64,000 bases of DNA from Ulva prolifera (taxonomy: Eukaryota; Chlorophyta; Ulvophyceae; Ulvales; Ulvaceae), in assembly GCA_023078555.1 (NCBI GenBank), contig CM041197.1:11071257-11135256 (forward strand). Direction: 5' to 3'. Shown here in pieces: positions 48,101-59,200 of this stretch (its first letter is position 1; each line of letters starts with the position of its first letter). The notes beneath the pieces were generated by a model. It made no database searches. It had not been told where the DNA came from and saw only the letters and a list, made by a program, of their open reading frames with translations. The translations under genes were made by a program, and so were the position numbers.

Positions 48101-48361
48101 TGCAAGGAGATGAGCCTCGGTAGCTGTCCCGCTGGCAGAGGTGCTGCGCGCCGGCGCTTGGGCTGTGAAGACCCGCGCGGTGACTCGCGCTGCACGACTG
48201 CGAGCTGTCCAGTGTTGTAGTTAACAACTTCATTAGTATCTAGGATGCTACGTTGGTCTGTAAGCAATAGGCTAGGTCGCACGGGCGACTGCGAAGCGTG
48301 CTGGCGGTTCAGGTCGCTCAGCTTTGCCTTTGACGGCTCCTTCCGCTTCGGCTTGCCCATG
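42119..48361 (-). mobile_element. Long LINE copy, interrupted by a CACTA element
   Basis: From the 5' side on the minus strand: a start at 48360 (MGKPKRKEPSKAKLSD), a basic Gly/Lys-rich segment (RRGGKKKGKGRGAGG, near 47765), then the CACTA insertion 47697-44830, then the reverse transcriptase 44829-43034. Core motifs are SSAGPSGWTFEMI, VGVGTRGGTETFVHG, FSVDMKNAFNCIDR, GVRQRDPLCPLMFAL and VVAYLDDISIAGD (catalytic DD near 43566). Next come CKCSAGVAAEPEHAMVC (near 42860), the endonuclease-like part with RFVPFAVESCGFMG, a stop near 42222, and a 3' tail ending at 42119. Without the insertion it is about 3.4 kb. The frame changes at least three times after the reverse transcriptase, and about 200 bp present at 38260-38440 are missing, so this copy is inactive. 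The wide open plus-strand frames across it are GC-driven shadows. Confidence 0.8.
44830..47697. mobile_element. CACTA-like DNA transposon, copy B, nested in the LINE
   Basis: 2.87 kb with perfect 28-bp inverted ends starting CACTAGTAGCACTGAGTTG. It is homologous over its length to 30107-32945, with GTCCTTAC subterminal repeats and the same internal tandem repeat. Flanks share only CG (44828-44829 and 47698-47699), so the expected 3-bp duplication is imperfect. The perfect ends make it the better-preserved copy. It entered after the LINE. No transposase is recognisable. Confidence 0.8.
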
Positions 48362-49454
48362 GGACCCTAGCATTGCAGATATGGCCTAACAAGTATTATC
48401 TAAAGCCAGGCGCCGAGTCTCCGGGGACTCGACTGCCATGCCGTGGACGAGGTCAATCGACGCGACCAGCAACAGACCAGCAACTCCTACCGGCAGAAGA
48501 ACCCGCTCAGTGTGGAAGCTCTGCCCGATCTTAGGCAGCTGGATGGCAATCGTTCCACGGTGGAGAAGTCTGCATCAGTCTGCATGGAAGTGCCGATTCC
48601 AGCCCACAGAAAAAACAGCTGCGTGCGCAAACCGGTTTGCTCTCCCTTGTAACATGAGCCAGGACGTGTACAGACGGAGGATGCAAGGCAGCACCATTCT
48701 GGCAACGTTCAGGCAGCCACGGGGCACTCGATGGTCAGGACAGAGTTTCGCGTCAGAGCCATCTTTTAACACTCCAAATAGTCGGTCTTAGTTTGGATCG
48801 GCGGGTGTTGCCTGATTACATGCCAGGCCAAACGCGAGACGCACTTCCAGGCGCCATACTAAAAACGTGCGGTATGGAAGTTCGCACGGCCTCCACGAGT
48901 ACGAAGTACGTTCACACTAGATAGTGCTGTGTCATCAAGTGAGATGAATCAAGTTTTACAGGTAGCGATCTTCACGGGCATCGCAATTCCGGCATCGGCA
49001 TTGTCTGGTGAGCGCATCGAAGCTGTGAACAGCCTAAATTAGAGTAGACGTGGAGTGATGAACCGGGATCATCTCACATGAACTTGTGACGTACACAATT
49101 GTTTCTTATGCCCTGCCGCTGGCACTGCATGCGCCGGTGACTGTACTTGTGATTAGCGGGGCTTCTTGTATTACAAGGACAAAGGCAGCAAGGCGGCTTC
49201 TTGTGTGGCGTCGACTGACACTGCCTCCGGGCCGCCGGTACGATCGATCGAGGTTCAGCATACGCGGCGAGTCGACTGGCAAGTGTGTGGAACATAACTT
49301 GTGTGGCATGATTCATTGAAACAACGCCGCTCGCGTGTCATCTAGCGTAAGCGAGGGGTGCCTCATTGGCGGCTCACGTCGTCCTACGCTCGCTCCCGGC
49401 CACATGCCGTTAGGAGGTGCTGTTGGAGATCCAATTGCTGAACCAAACAGAATG

Positions 49455-49531
49455 TCTCAGAGATATCAGAATATCTCAGAGTATCAGAATATCACAATAT
49501 CTCATGATATCAGAATATCTCATAGAAATCT
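49455..49531. repeat. AT-rich tandem repeat
   Basis: Repeated ATATCAGAATATCTCA-type units, about five imperfect copies. Confidence 0.7.
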
Positions 49532-50002
49532 CCCAAATATAGGATGGCCTTCAATGCAAACATATGTCCTTCTGGGGATGGAGTCCGCAATCCTGGAGAA
49601 ATCATACGATCCATCGGTGTCATACTTGCGATGATGATGTACGGACATCATGTGAAGCATTTGCAAACTTTAATCTTCACGAGATCTCGAGATATCTGCG
49701 GGCTGTACACCTGCATGTTCCATGGCTCTCAAGCCAAATCAGGAGAACACCATAACACATGCGGAAACCTTCGCTTTGAACACGCGTGCCGCTGGGATGT
49801 AAGCAAGGAGTTGTTGAATGCTTGGACCAAACGCCGGTCCGTTGTGCTGCCTTGGACGAGCGACGTGTCAACATGCATAGCGGCCATGAGACATTTCTTG
49901 TGTGTGCGATACACAAACAAAGCCAATGAGGCGTGTAGCAGCGCGGGACACAAGCGAGAGCAACACACACCCACTCAACAAGCCACTCGCAACACGGACC
50001 AA

Positions 50003-50272
50003 AATGGGCACGGGTGGCTTTGGCGTGCTTGCAATGTTCGCTGCTCTGGTAGTTCTACCGGACACTCCGTCCTTGTCCTCGCAACACAAGGACACCCACA
50101 GAATCCCCAGGGAGGCCCCAGCCTTCACAACGAGCCCACATGCCCGACCATATACCCGCACCCCCATACCACACCTCGCAACCGTACTCCTGGACCTGCA
50201 ACCCCCAATCCTAGCCCTCCCTCCCCGCACCCCCATGCCGAGCTTCCACGGTTGGCTGCACGCCAAAGCATA
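50003..50272 (+). CDS. Possible small secreted protein or first exon (hypothetical)
   Basis: From ATG 50003 the frame reads MGTGGFGVLAMFAALVVLP, a plausible signal peptide, then a His/Pro-rich region (ALPPRTPMPSFHGWLHAKA) to a stop, 89 residues in all. The base composition is low-complexity C-rich, and longer overlapping frames exist, so a chance frame is quite possible. No homologue is recognised and no splice partner is evident. Confidence 0.2.
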
Positions 50273-50969
50273 GCCATATCAACGCCAGCGCTATGGCATC
50301 CCGAGCGCAAGCCCGGCCATATCAGCAAACTGCACTGCAAGTGCCGCAACCGCCACGAAGCGGACAAGGCCTCGTTGGCGAGCTACCACCAACGTCCAAA
50401 AGGCAGCCATGGCAGGGGCGGGCCGCCGCTCAGGCTGGGTGGCACATGAGCGGCATGATGCCATTGAACGGGACCGTCAAAACTGCCTTTCCCGTATGAA
50501 ACACCTTCAGAGGGCAGCGGCGTGCACTTGCAGAGCCACCGCGCAACTACCATAACCGCAATATTATCTATAGATCCACGCCGCAAGACGTGATAATATT
50601 TCCACATGCTTGGCGGTGGCTTTGAAAGTGCCAAGTTCGAATGCGTGCACGAACACACATGGCTTTGCTGATCTATGTTTTTTCGCTAGCGCCTCGGGTG
50701 GATGGCTTTATGGGGTTCGGTGCCTTGTATCCTTGCACCTGGCCCTTGTTACAATGCAGCAGATATCCAGTTGCTTAAACGGGCAACGTAGGAGAGGCAG
50801 GTATACGTAGCACCACGTGAACAACGCATAAGAACACCAGCGGCATTGCCATCAGTGGACGCTGGCACGGCAGATTGAGCACGGCTGTTGTGGGATATCC
50901 ATATTAGGGGATCCAAGAATATAGATGAAATAATCAAGGGAGGAGTCATCTAACAAAGGACTCGTTGCT

Positions 50970-51055
50970 TCAGGTGAGCCCGAGTGGTAGAGCATGTAGT
51001 GTGTACTCATGAGGTAACCGGTTTGATTCTTACTTTCATTTCTGCCACGCGACTT
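50970..51055 (+). other. tRNA-like or SINE-like sequence
   Basis: GTGAGCCCGAGTGGTAGAGC resembles an A box with D-loop, TACTCATGAGG resembles an anticodon loop with CAT, and GGTTTGATTCT resembles a B box at the expected distance. The D-stem and acceptor stem do not pair well, so this is at most a decayed tRNA or the head of a tRNA-derived SINE. Confidence 0.3.
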
Positions 51056-52592
51056 TACGCGATGGCAAGGTACGCTCCCCTCCACGTCGTCGTGCACAGT
51101 CAGCATGCTTACCAGCTTAGGCATGCGCATTAACCTCTGTGCACACTCGATGAGACTAACCAGCGTCTTGACAACGGCAAAGGCAAGGATAATGGATGTG
51201 TTGCTGATCACTCGGGAAGTTACCGTTGTATGAAGGGCGCAGTTGACATACTGAAGATGTTGCGACTCGGCGAAAGCTCACGACCATACGTCATGTAAGT
51301 TCATAGCCAACAATGTAAGTCAATTTGCACATACCAATAATATAGTACACTGCATGAGCTAGCACTATGTTATGAATGAGCAAATGACCAGAGACCACTA
51401 TAAATCGTTTGCACGACGGTTGTTGCCTCCGCTTGACGTCCGCCCAGTAGCGCCCTGGCACAAGTTGTATGTCATGATCATGTCCAGCTACAACGGCTAT
51501 GGGAGATCCCTTGAAGTGCGGCAAGTGGACTTTTTGAGAGAAACATGAACAGTGGGTCGCTGAACGTGCATTTTCAGTGGACTGTTGCATGCAGTGATGA
51601 AGTTAGTGTGTTCCCGTGTGCATCATGGTGTCAGTCAACGCGTTAAATAATGTGTAGACGGACTCGTATACATCTGAAGCTATGCTCACTTGTCGACTTC
51701 CGGGTTTAAGTTCGGTTGCAGTGGCCCTACATTGTTTCAAGACGTGATCGTCAGCATTGTACCCGGTGGTAGCGTGATGCTATGAGAATTTTTCAAGAGC
51801 AGAATTGCGCGGAATTTTCGACAGCGATAGGGCGAGATTGAGCGATTTGTGTAATGCTCCTGCCGGTGGCAATTGAACGTTGGCGCATGCTTTGTATACA
51901 ACGGACAAGCAGAGTATATTCGTCATAACTGATCTTGATCACTTGCCCAGATTCGTGTTGGCCACTGTCTGATGTCGGAGGAGCCCGAATCACACACGGT
52001 GTGCCTCTCGCTGATCACTGATGTCTCTTTGCTTTCACTACGTCAAGCATTGCCTTTGAATGTCAAGACGGCGCAGCCACATCAATATTTGGAAATGCCC
52101 ATAGCTCCGGAAGTACTTGAATGAAAATGGAACACGTGTGAGGCATGATTTTGCTCCAAGCGGCCGCAAATAACATTTCTGCACTTCAATACTGCTCGTC
52201 TCAGAATGCGAGCGAACCTCACACCATCAAATATGAGGCTGTGTCACGTAGCTTGTCAACGTGAGGTCTACCGCTGCAAAGATTACAATGCAGTAACACC
52301 AAACGACTGAAAGGTAGAAACCCATGAAATTTTAGCATAGGCTGAACGCAAGCACACGCTGGCAGACCTTTTGTGCCAAGAATGTATTATGTTATTACGC
52401 TGTACCCAGCACAAAGCTTCCCCGGCACAACGGTACCCTGCAGACACTCTAGACCGCCGACATGCACTTATGAGAGTTATGAGAGTATATGAAGACTATT
52501 ATAGGTACCTAATTAGATGCTAACAAGTGTCAAGATCTAGGTTGCACCAAAAAGCATGGCTACACCAAAAAGCGGCGAGGCATCAGTAACAC

Positions 52593-53228
52593 CTACGTGC
52601 TCGCAGCACAAACAAGACGCACGTAGAAATTGCAAAGCCCAACATCACTGTATGGGAGGGCCTCACACGCAGTGAGCCGCCCCTCGGAGCCGATGCAGAC
52701 CGGTGTGTTAAGCCATGGCGGAGGGCGTATCATCATAGGATCTGGCTGCACGAATTCGAGTGTGGCGCCAGCGGCTGACAGCCCCAGCTGCCTACATGCC
52801 ACTCTAGCCGCCCTCTGCACGTGCACACCCCTGTTGCGTTTGGCTGCAGGCTCCATGGATTTTGTGTTCCAGATGACTGAGTTACTGATGTGGAAAATGC
52901 AGGCGGACATACGGTAGCATGCAGAGTGATGCTGACAAGGCGCCAAGGAACAAGCCTGTGCTACACCGAGGCATCGAACGATCAGGCATGCAAGTGGTGG
53001 CAGGCCAATCGTCTGATCCAAGCTGCTAACCAATTTATGCATCAGCACGGCATGCATGGAATCTGTTGTGAAGAGTACGTAGTTTGTCAGAGCTGATGGC
53101 TTGCCCCTTGAGAAGCTTTGAGATGCTAAGGTGAGACCTTGATCTACCACCAATGCACAACATAGCTGCAAGCTGGGCCCTCATGTCTGTGGCCAGGCAG
53201 GGGTGCAAGCACCTTCAAGGTGGATTCA

Positions 53229-53270
<42 letters not shown>

Positions 53271-56200
53271 CGGAGCACGTACCTCAGGCGACGACGTTCT
53301 TCTGGTGCCAAATATAAAATTCCGTTCCTCACAGAATGTGCCCCATGCGCCAGCATGAAAGATCTCGAGGACGCCACTGGTAGAGGCCCCAGACTCATTG
53401 CGGCCCACCAAGCGTAAGTCTCCTTCCAGCCCTGCAGGCCATCTTGTCACTGCTCACAATTGTGCATTGCTTTTGCTGCGAAGCGATCGGCAGGGCCCGC
53501 GGCGCGTCCAGATTTATCCATGTTGATCAAGTTGCCTCTACGCTGTGCACCCGGCCCCACAGTCATCGTAAGGCGTCAATGCGATGTGGAAAGCAGATGC
53601 ATATCAGCTGTAGTTCATCTGGCCAGTGTCATCTGTGGAACAGCGCTCTGCTCAACATCCGAAGCACTGTAGCGCGCGGTGCTGCTGCTGTTGTGTTGAT
53701 GCCACCATGTAAACATGCAGGCAATGCGACGCCCTCAAATCAGCTGAAGGAAGCTGATGCACAGCTTCAGAAGTTGTCTGTGTTGCATTACGAAGACGAG
53801 ACGATGTGTTGCTGACTGTAAGCACACGTACGAACAAGCCAGGCAGCTGACAAGTAGCATCATGGTCGGACCTTGCTCAGTGCTGGTGATACATGAGAGC
53901 TGCAGTCCAGGCCCGGGTGTGAGTGTCTGCCGAAGATCCACAAGTGAGCGGCACATCGCATCTGCGGGTATCTCCATGTCGGAATCAGGCCGGCACTCCA
54001 GGAGCGAGGACTCGTTGCCGGAGCAGCCGGGGCTGATGAGCACCGCCGGAGGGGCCACGGGCCCGGTGGTAATTGCTGGCACCAGCCCAGAGCTCTGTGT
54101 ACCTGCATGCCCACAATTGTTAATCGTCCATCGTTAACGGATGTAGTTGGCCTGCGTAATATGCCTACAAGCATTGAAAGCATTCGGACCCAGAATTGGC
54201 AGCAAGTACACACGCAGCATGGCCTCAATGGCGGATGGTCTCCCGGTTGAGCCCCCAGAAGATGTCTGAGTGCCGGTGAACTCATACTCGCACAACAAAT
54301 TGCCCATGTAAAATGCACTGCATAGGGCATCGAGAGGTTGTTGTAAATCTGCATGACAAGCTATATATATGCACATGACTTTAGGCTCAAGTGTGGCTCA
54401 CGCCTTGTAGGCAATCGCTGGCAACAGCTCGTGATGTTGAGAGGACTCTTTTGTTGGACTGGTTGGTGTTCGCTGCGGCAGGTTCCTTGGCAGCTGGACA
54501 TGATTGCAATCATATTGTGGTCCTGGGCGGCAGCAACACATACTCGTCGATGCCTCGATGAACAAAACAACTTGAGGCGGTTGACATTGCACTGATCAAA
54601 TGAGAGATGCAGCGCATGGCTTTGGTGTTGCAAGAGTGGGGGTATCATCTGACATTTTCTGAAGTGAACTTGCAAGAACTGTACCCAATTGGACCTTTTC
54701 CTCAGCACCATCACACCTCCGCAGTTCTACAGGTCACTGCCCCCCGGCGCAACATACAAAGAGACAAATCAACAGAATATGTATAACAAATCGGACATGT
54801 AAGATTGAGGTGCATGTATTTTTCGGGGGCGAAGGTTGCCACTGCAAAAAAGGGTATGGAGGCACCTGCGGTGTAGCCAAGCTGGCGGCATGCGACGGCG
54901 GCATCCGGCCCGACAAAGCCAGCAGCGCAGACCTGTCCCCAGGAGCCCTCAAAGAAGAGCTCCAGGTTTCCTGTTTCCCAATTGGCGATTTTTGTCATAC
55001 CCACAACCCTCACATCTCCCTCCTCTGCATGGCAGGCAAGCTCTTGACCATGTTTCCACCGTGAAGTGGCCATCGAATCAATATGCTTGTGTTTGTGTCT
55101 GCGACCTCAATGCTGTCGCAAACTTAGCATACTGCAAAACACACACCGCACATATGGCATGCCATAAAGACTTTGATCGTGCAGCGCGGTCAGTCGGTGA
55201 TACCAGGCGTGGCTTTTGCCACTGCAGTGCTCTAAAATGAACCAGCTGCCATCGGAATGTTACGAGTACAGGTCGCATGGCCACATGACGGGGGCGCCAG
55301 AGCCGCACCTGCACCAGGGGTCGTGACTGCTTCCAGTGCCTCCGGCACCGCAAATTGCCGGCATGCAACCCGCAGGCGCGACGGTGCGTCCTCTTCAGCA
55401 CATACATTGTTGCCGCCTGCATCAGCGAATCCCGTCCCGAGGTCACAGTCCACGAGTCTTGCCTCCGGCCCTCGGCACGAAACGCCATCCAGCCAGAAGC
55501 GGCCCTGCGGCTCCTGCGCTTCCTCTGTTACTTCAAACTCGCTAGAGAAGAAGAGATAGTCGAATACAGCGTCTGGCTGCGTTGTGAGGCTGTCGACGAC
55601 GGTGCCGTGGGGGAATCCGAGCTGCCGGCAGACGACATCGGCGACGAAAAAGTCACCGCCACGGGAGGTCTCGCCGTCGCAGATCGCGCCCCACTCGCCG
55701 GCATTGAAGACCTCGACGATGCCAGAATGAAGTGGGTCGCAGGGGGTGCCAAAGCCGCCGCGGAGGCGAACGGCGCCCTGCTCCGCCGCGGATGTGATGT
55801 CGCAATCTGCAGAGATACTGCGCTTTTTTGCGGAGCAGGGTCTCACCTTGGCTCAGTGAGGGTGCGCAAGGGGCAAGCCGTGATGTCTTAAAGGTACCAA
55901 TATTCAGAAACTAGATTTTGCATGCTTGGGTTCAAGTGCCCGACATGGTCCCGCCTTGGGCCTGCATTGCGAGGCATACAATTGTGCTTTCGGGACCAGA
56001 GGGCGATACCAGTCACATGCCGCAGGCGCATTCCTTAAAATAGAGTTAGAAACATTGAACCCAATGACCTGTGTGACACCGGCTAGACTATGAGTCAGTG
56101 CACCATGCAGGCCACAAACACAAAGTAGGCCCGGCCTAGAAATCCCAGAAACGTGCCAGGGCCCCTTGATATCCACATGTCACATGTACAAATGATGAGG

Positions 56201-59200
56201 CAGATGGCGGATCCTCTGGAAATGAAAGCATCTTGCATATTGCATAAGCACGCGACCAAAACACGGAACATTCACGCTTGCTTGCCGTATGTGGCTGTTG
56301 CAGCGCCACCCAAGACACTTGCTCTTTGTGAAGATTACTTTGCAATGTCATGTGCAGCAACAATCCGTCTTGATAGATCTCTGCCGTGTGGGCATGCGGC
56401 GCGTTTTGAGTCGGGTCATACCAGCGGAGGTACTTCCACATGCGAGCACAGTGGCGTCATTTGCAGTGCCGAAGGAGCTACACTCTTGCCGTATTCCAAA
56501 GGGTGCACTGGAGATACAATCGAGTAGCGTTGCCTCAGTGCCGTTGCAGTCGACAGCAGATATTCCCGGAGGGATGTCCGTCTCGAGTGCCTGTGCATCA
56601 CAGTGAAGTCAGATATGTGCAGGGGCCCAGTCTACTTTCAGACAAGGAATTCTTGTCTTGGATTCTGTATCAGGGCAAAAACATTGTTAAGACGGATATG
56701 ATTGCGGCCACAGCTCGGCCTCAGGGCCAGACTTAATGCATGGTCTGAGGACATGAAGCACGCAGGCAAAGTGCTGACAGAGCTTTCGGGAAATTGTTCG
56801 ACCGCAATCAGCATGGTGATGTCGAATGGTGGTCATACAGGGAGACGCTCACACAACCGCGCTGTTGCCGTCCTGAAGATGGACAAAAGGCAAATATCTA
56901 GATCTCTGCCCTTGCCAGTACTGCTGTGTACACGCATGGCAGCGCTGGCAGCACACCGCGCCCAGCTTCAGAGCTGCGCCACCGTCGTAGCCAAGAGCGC
57001 GGCAGGCCACCAGCGCCGAGTCAGGGGTGAAGCCACTGTTGTCGCAGATGGTGCTCCAGAAACCCCTGACGAAGATTTCGAGGCGGCCGTACTCATACCC
57101 CGGGCCTGAACTGCCGTCCACCAGCCGCACGCTGCCTTCCAGCTCTGCAGAAAACGGCTGTACTCTGCGCAGATCGAGCAGGCTACGGTGATGTCTTTGT
57201 TCGAAGCAAGCTCGACATGAGAGTGCCACATATAAAGACCTAGGTAGGGACCGTCTAGGAGTACAAGCGCAAGAGTTTCGGGTCGTTATGGAACGTTGTA
57301 CTGCACCCGGCAGATGGGCATGCTGTGAGAACACGCACAAATCAGCTTTCCTGTCTGCCTGAGAAAATCTGTGTGCCATTTTGTGCACGCACTACGGGTC
57401 TCGCTGACCGTGCATCTCGTGTTGGTTACAGAAGTCGTTCTGACTACTAGTAGCGCCGCGCTGCTCTGCGAAACTTGCACTTGCGTGTTCCTGATAACCA
57501 ATGCAGCCATAAGCATCATAAAGAAACAAGATGATATTCTTGTGTATAGCTATAGAATGTGCTCATAGACCAGGAGAAGCATAATTAGGAAGTGGCTCAC
57601 CTGAATTGGATTTGGATGTGCATGACAGTTCGACGATGTTTCGAGGGGCACACAGCTCGGCATCTGACCGACCAAGGCTTGGGCAGTCCTGCAGAGAGGC
57701 CTCATCCCCGACGCAGTTCGGTTCGGACGACCAGATCGGTAGCAGCAACACCGCCTCCTCGTCCACATCCTACAGCTGGGTCACCCAACGGTGGACATAA
57801 TTGCTCCAAGTGGTTGCTGTCATGAATAGCGGACACTATGCCAGCTCAAATATAGCATAGCCATGGATCTAACGCACATCTGTGTCGCTGATGGGTGCGC
57901 AAGTTCCAAATGACGTCTGATCAACGAAGGCAAATTGATCAACCATATCCAGGTTTACGGCCTGAAGTTTTTGAATGCTCTAATCAATCAACAGTATTTG
58001 AGTTGGCTAGGGTGAAGACGATCATGCAAGCCCCGCTGAAATTCTGCAGTTTTACTGCCCCACAGATAGGCGTCAGCGCTGGCCGCGTAGATGAGGTGCT
58101 CCAGAGCACAGCCTGGATGTCATCTGTGTTGGTACGCCCTGAGTACTCTCTCTCTAGGGTGCAATAGGTACAATCTCTAGGGTACAGGCCACTCTCGTTG
58201 TGATGCCACAAAACCTCGTCACGTCGACCCCATGATGTGACTTGAGTGCTACACGATAGTCCCTGAGAGTAACATCGTGGGCATACACCGAGAGCAGCTT
58301 CAAGCATGTTGCGTGAACACTGCGGACACATGAATCCGCTCGGGGAGAGAAGCATACGCCGGGCACAATTGCGATGCCCTCAGTGAAGCCAAGGCTTTTG
58401 CAGGCGACCAGCGCGTCCTCGGCATCGAAAGACCCCGTGAAGCCTGCCCGGGAGCACACGGTGCCCCAGCCACCTGCCCTGGCAAGCTCCAAGCGGCCAT
58501 ACTGGGACAGGCCGTCCTCTGAGGAGGCCCCGCCTGCCAGGCGCACCTCGCCGTCACCTGCAAACCCAACGACCATGAAGTTTGTCCAACCTAGTTGCAG
58601 ATTGATCCTTTGCTTCCTAGCTGCACTCGTGTGCAACGGCTGCCAGCTACGATGAGGACAGCAGCATTCTCTGATGACAATGCACACAGTGCTACTTGAA
58701 GTCTGACGCAAGTGCACAGCTCCTGCTCCGTGCTTCCCAATGGTGGGGGAGTGAAGCGGCAAGTCGCTAGCTACATGCATGCATATTCTGTGCATGCCGA
58801 GTTGAGTAAAGCTACAATTTTCTAATTTGCCAGAACTTCTTCGGACCATGAACGTCTTTTGACAGTCTGAGATCACCGAGCCATGTACTGAAGGGGCATA
58901 CCACCTTGAAACCCTTTCTGAGACTCAGATAACTCACCTTGTACAAGCACCTCACCATAGTGGAGATGGGAAAAGCCACAGGGAGACCTTACATCTAGAA
59001 CCCTAGTCATGTGCAAAACAACACGCACTCGGCAGAGGGTGGAGCTGGTGATGGTGCACATGTGTGTCACATGCATGAAACTAGATACATTGATGAAAGC
59101 ACTTGGTAGGATAGTAGAGCTCTCCTGGCCATGGGGGCAGCACTTCTCGTTCATAGGTATGTGAGTGAAAATCATTTGGAATCCGGTCGTGCATGGAACA

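Larger units (their letters stand above)
48362..52592. other. Intergenic stretch downstream of gene 4
   Basis: No SRCR exon or known element. It contains an AT-rich tandem repeat (49455-49531, ATATCAGAATATCTCA units), one small open frame with a leader-like start (50003-50272) and a tRNA-like stretch near 50970-51055. 51060-52590 shows nothing recognisable. Confidence 0.4.

Noticed and set aside
49544-50449. A 301-residue open frame on the plus strand
   Set aside because: Composition changes abruptly along it, it has no family signature, and it shares its space with several other open frames. Only the leader-like start at 50003 was kept, at low confidence.
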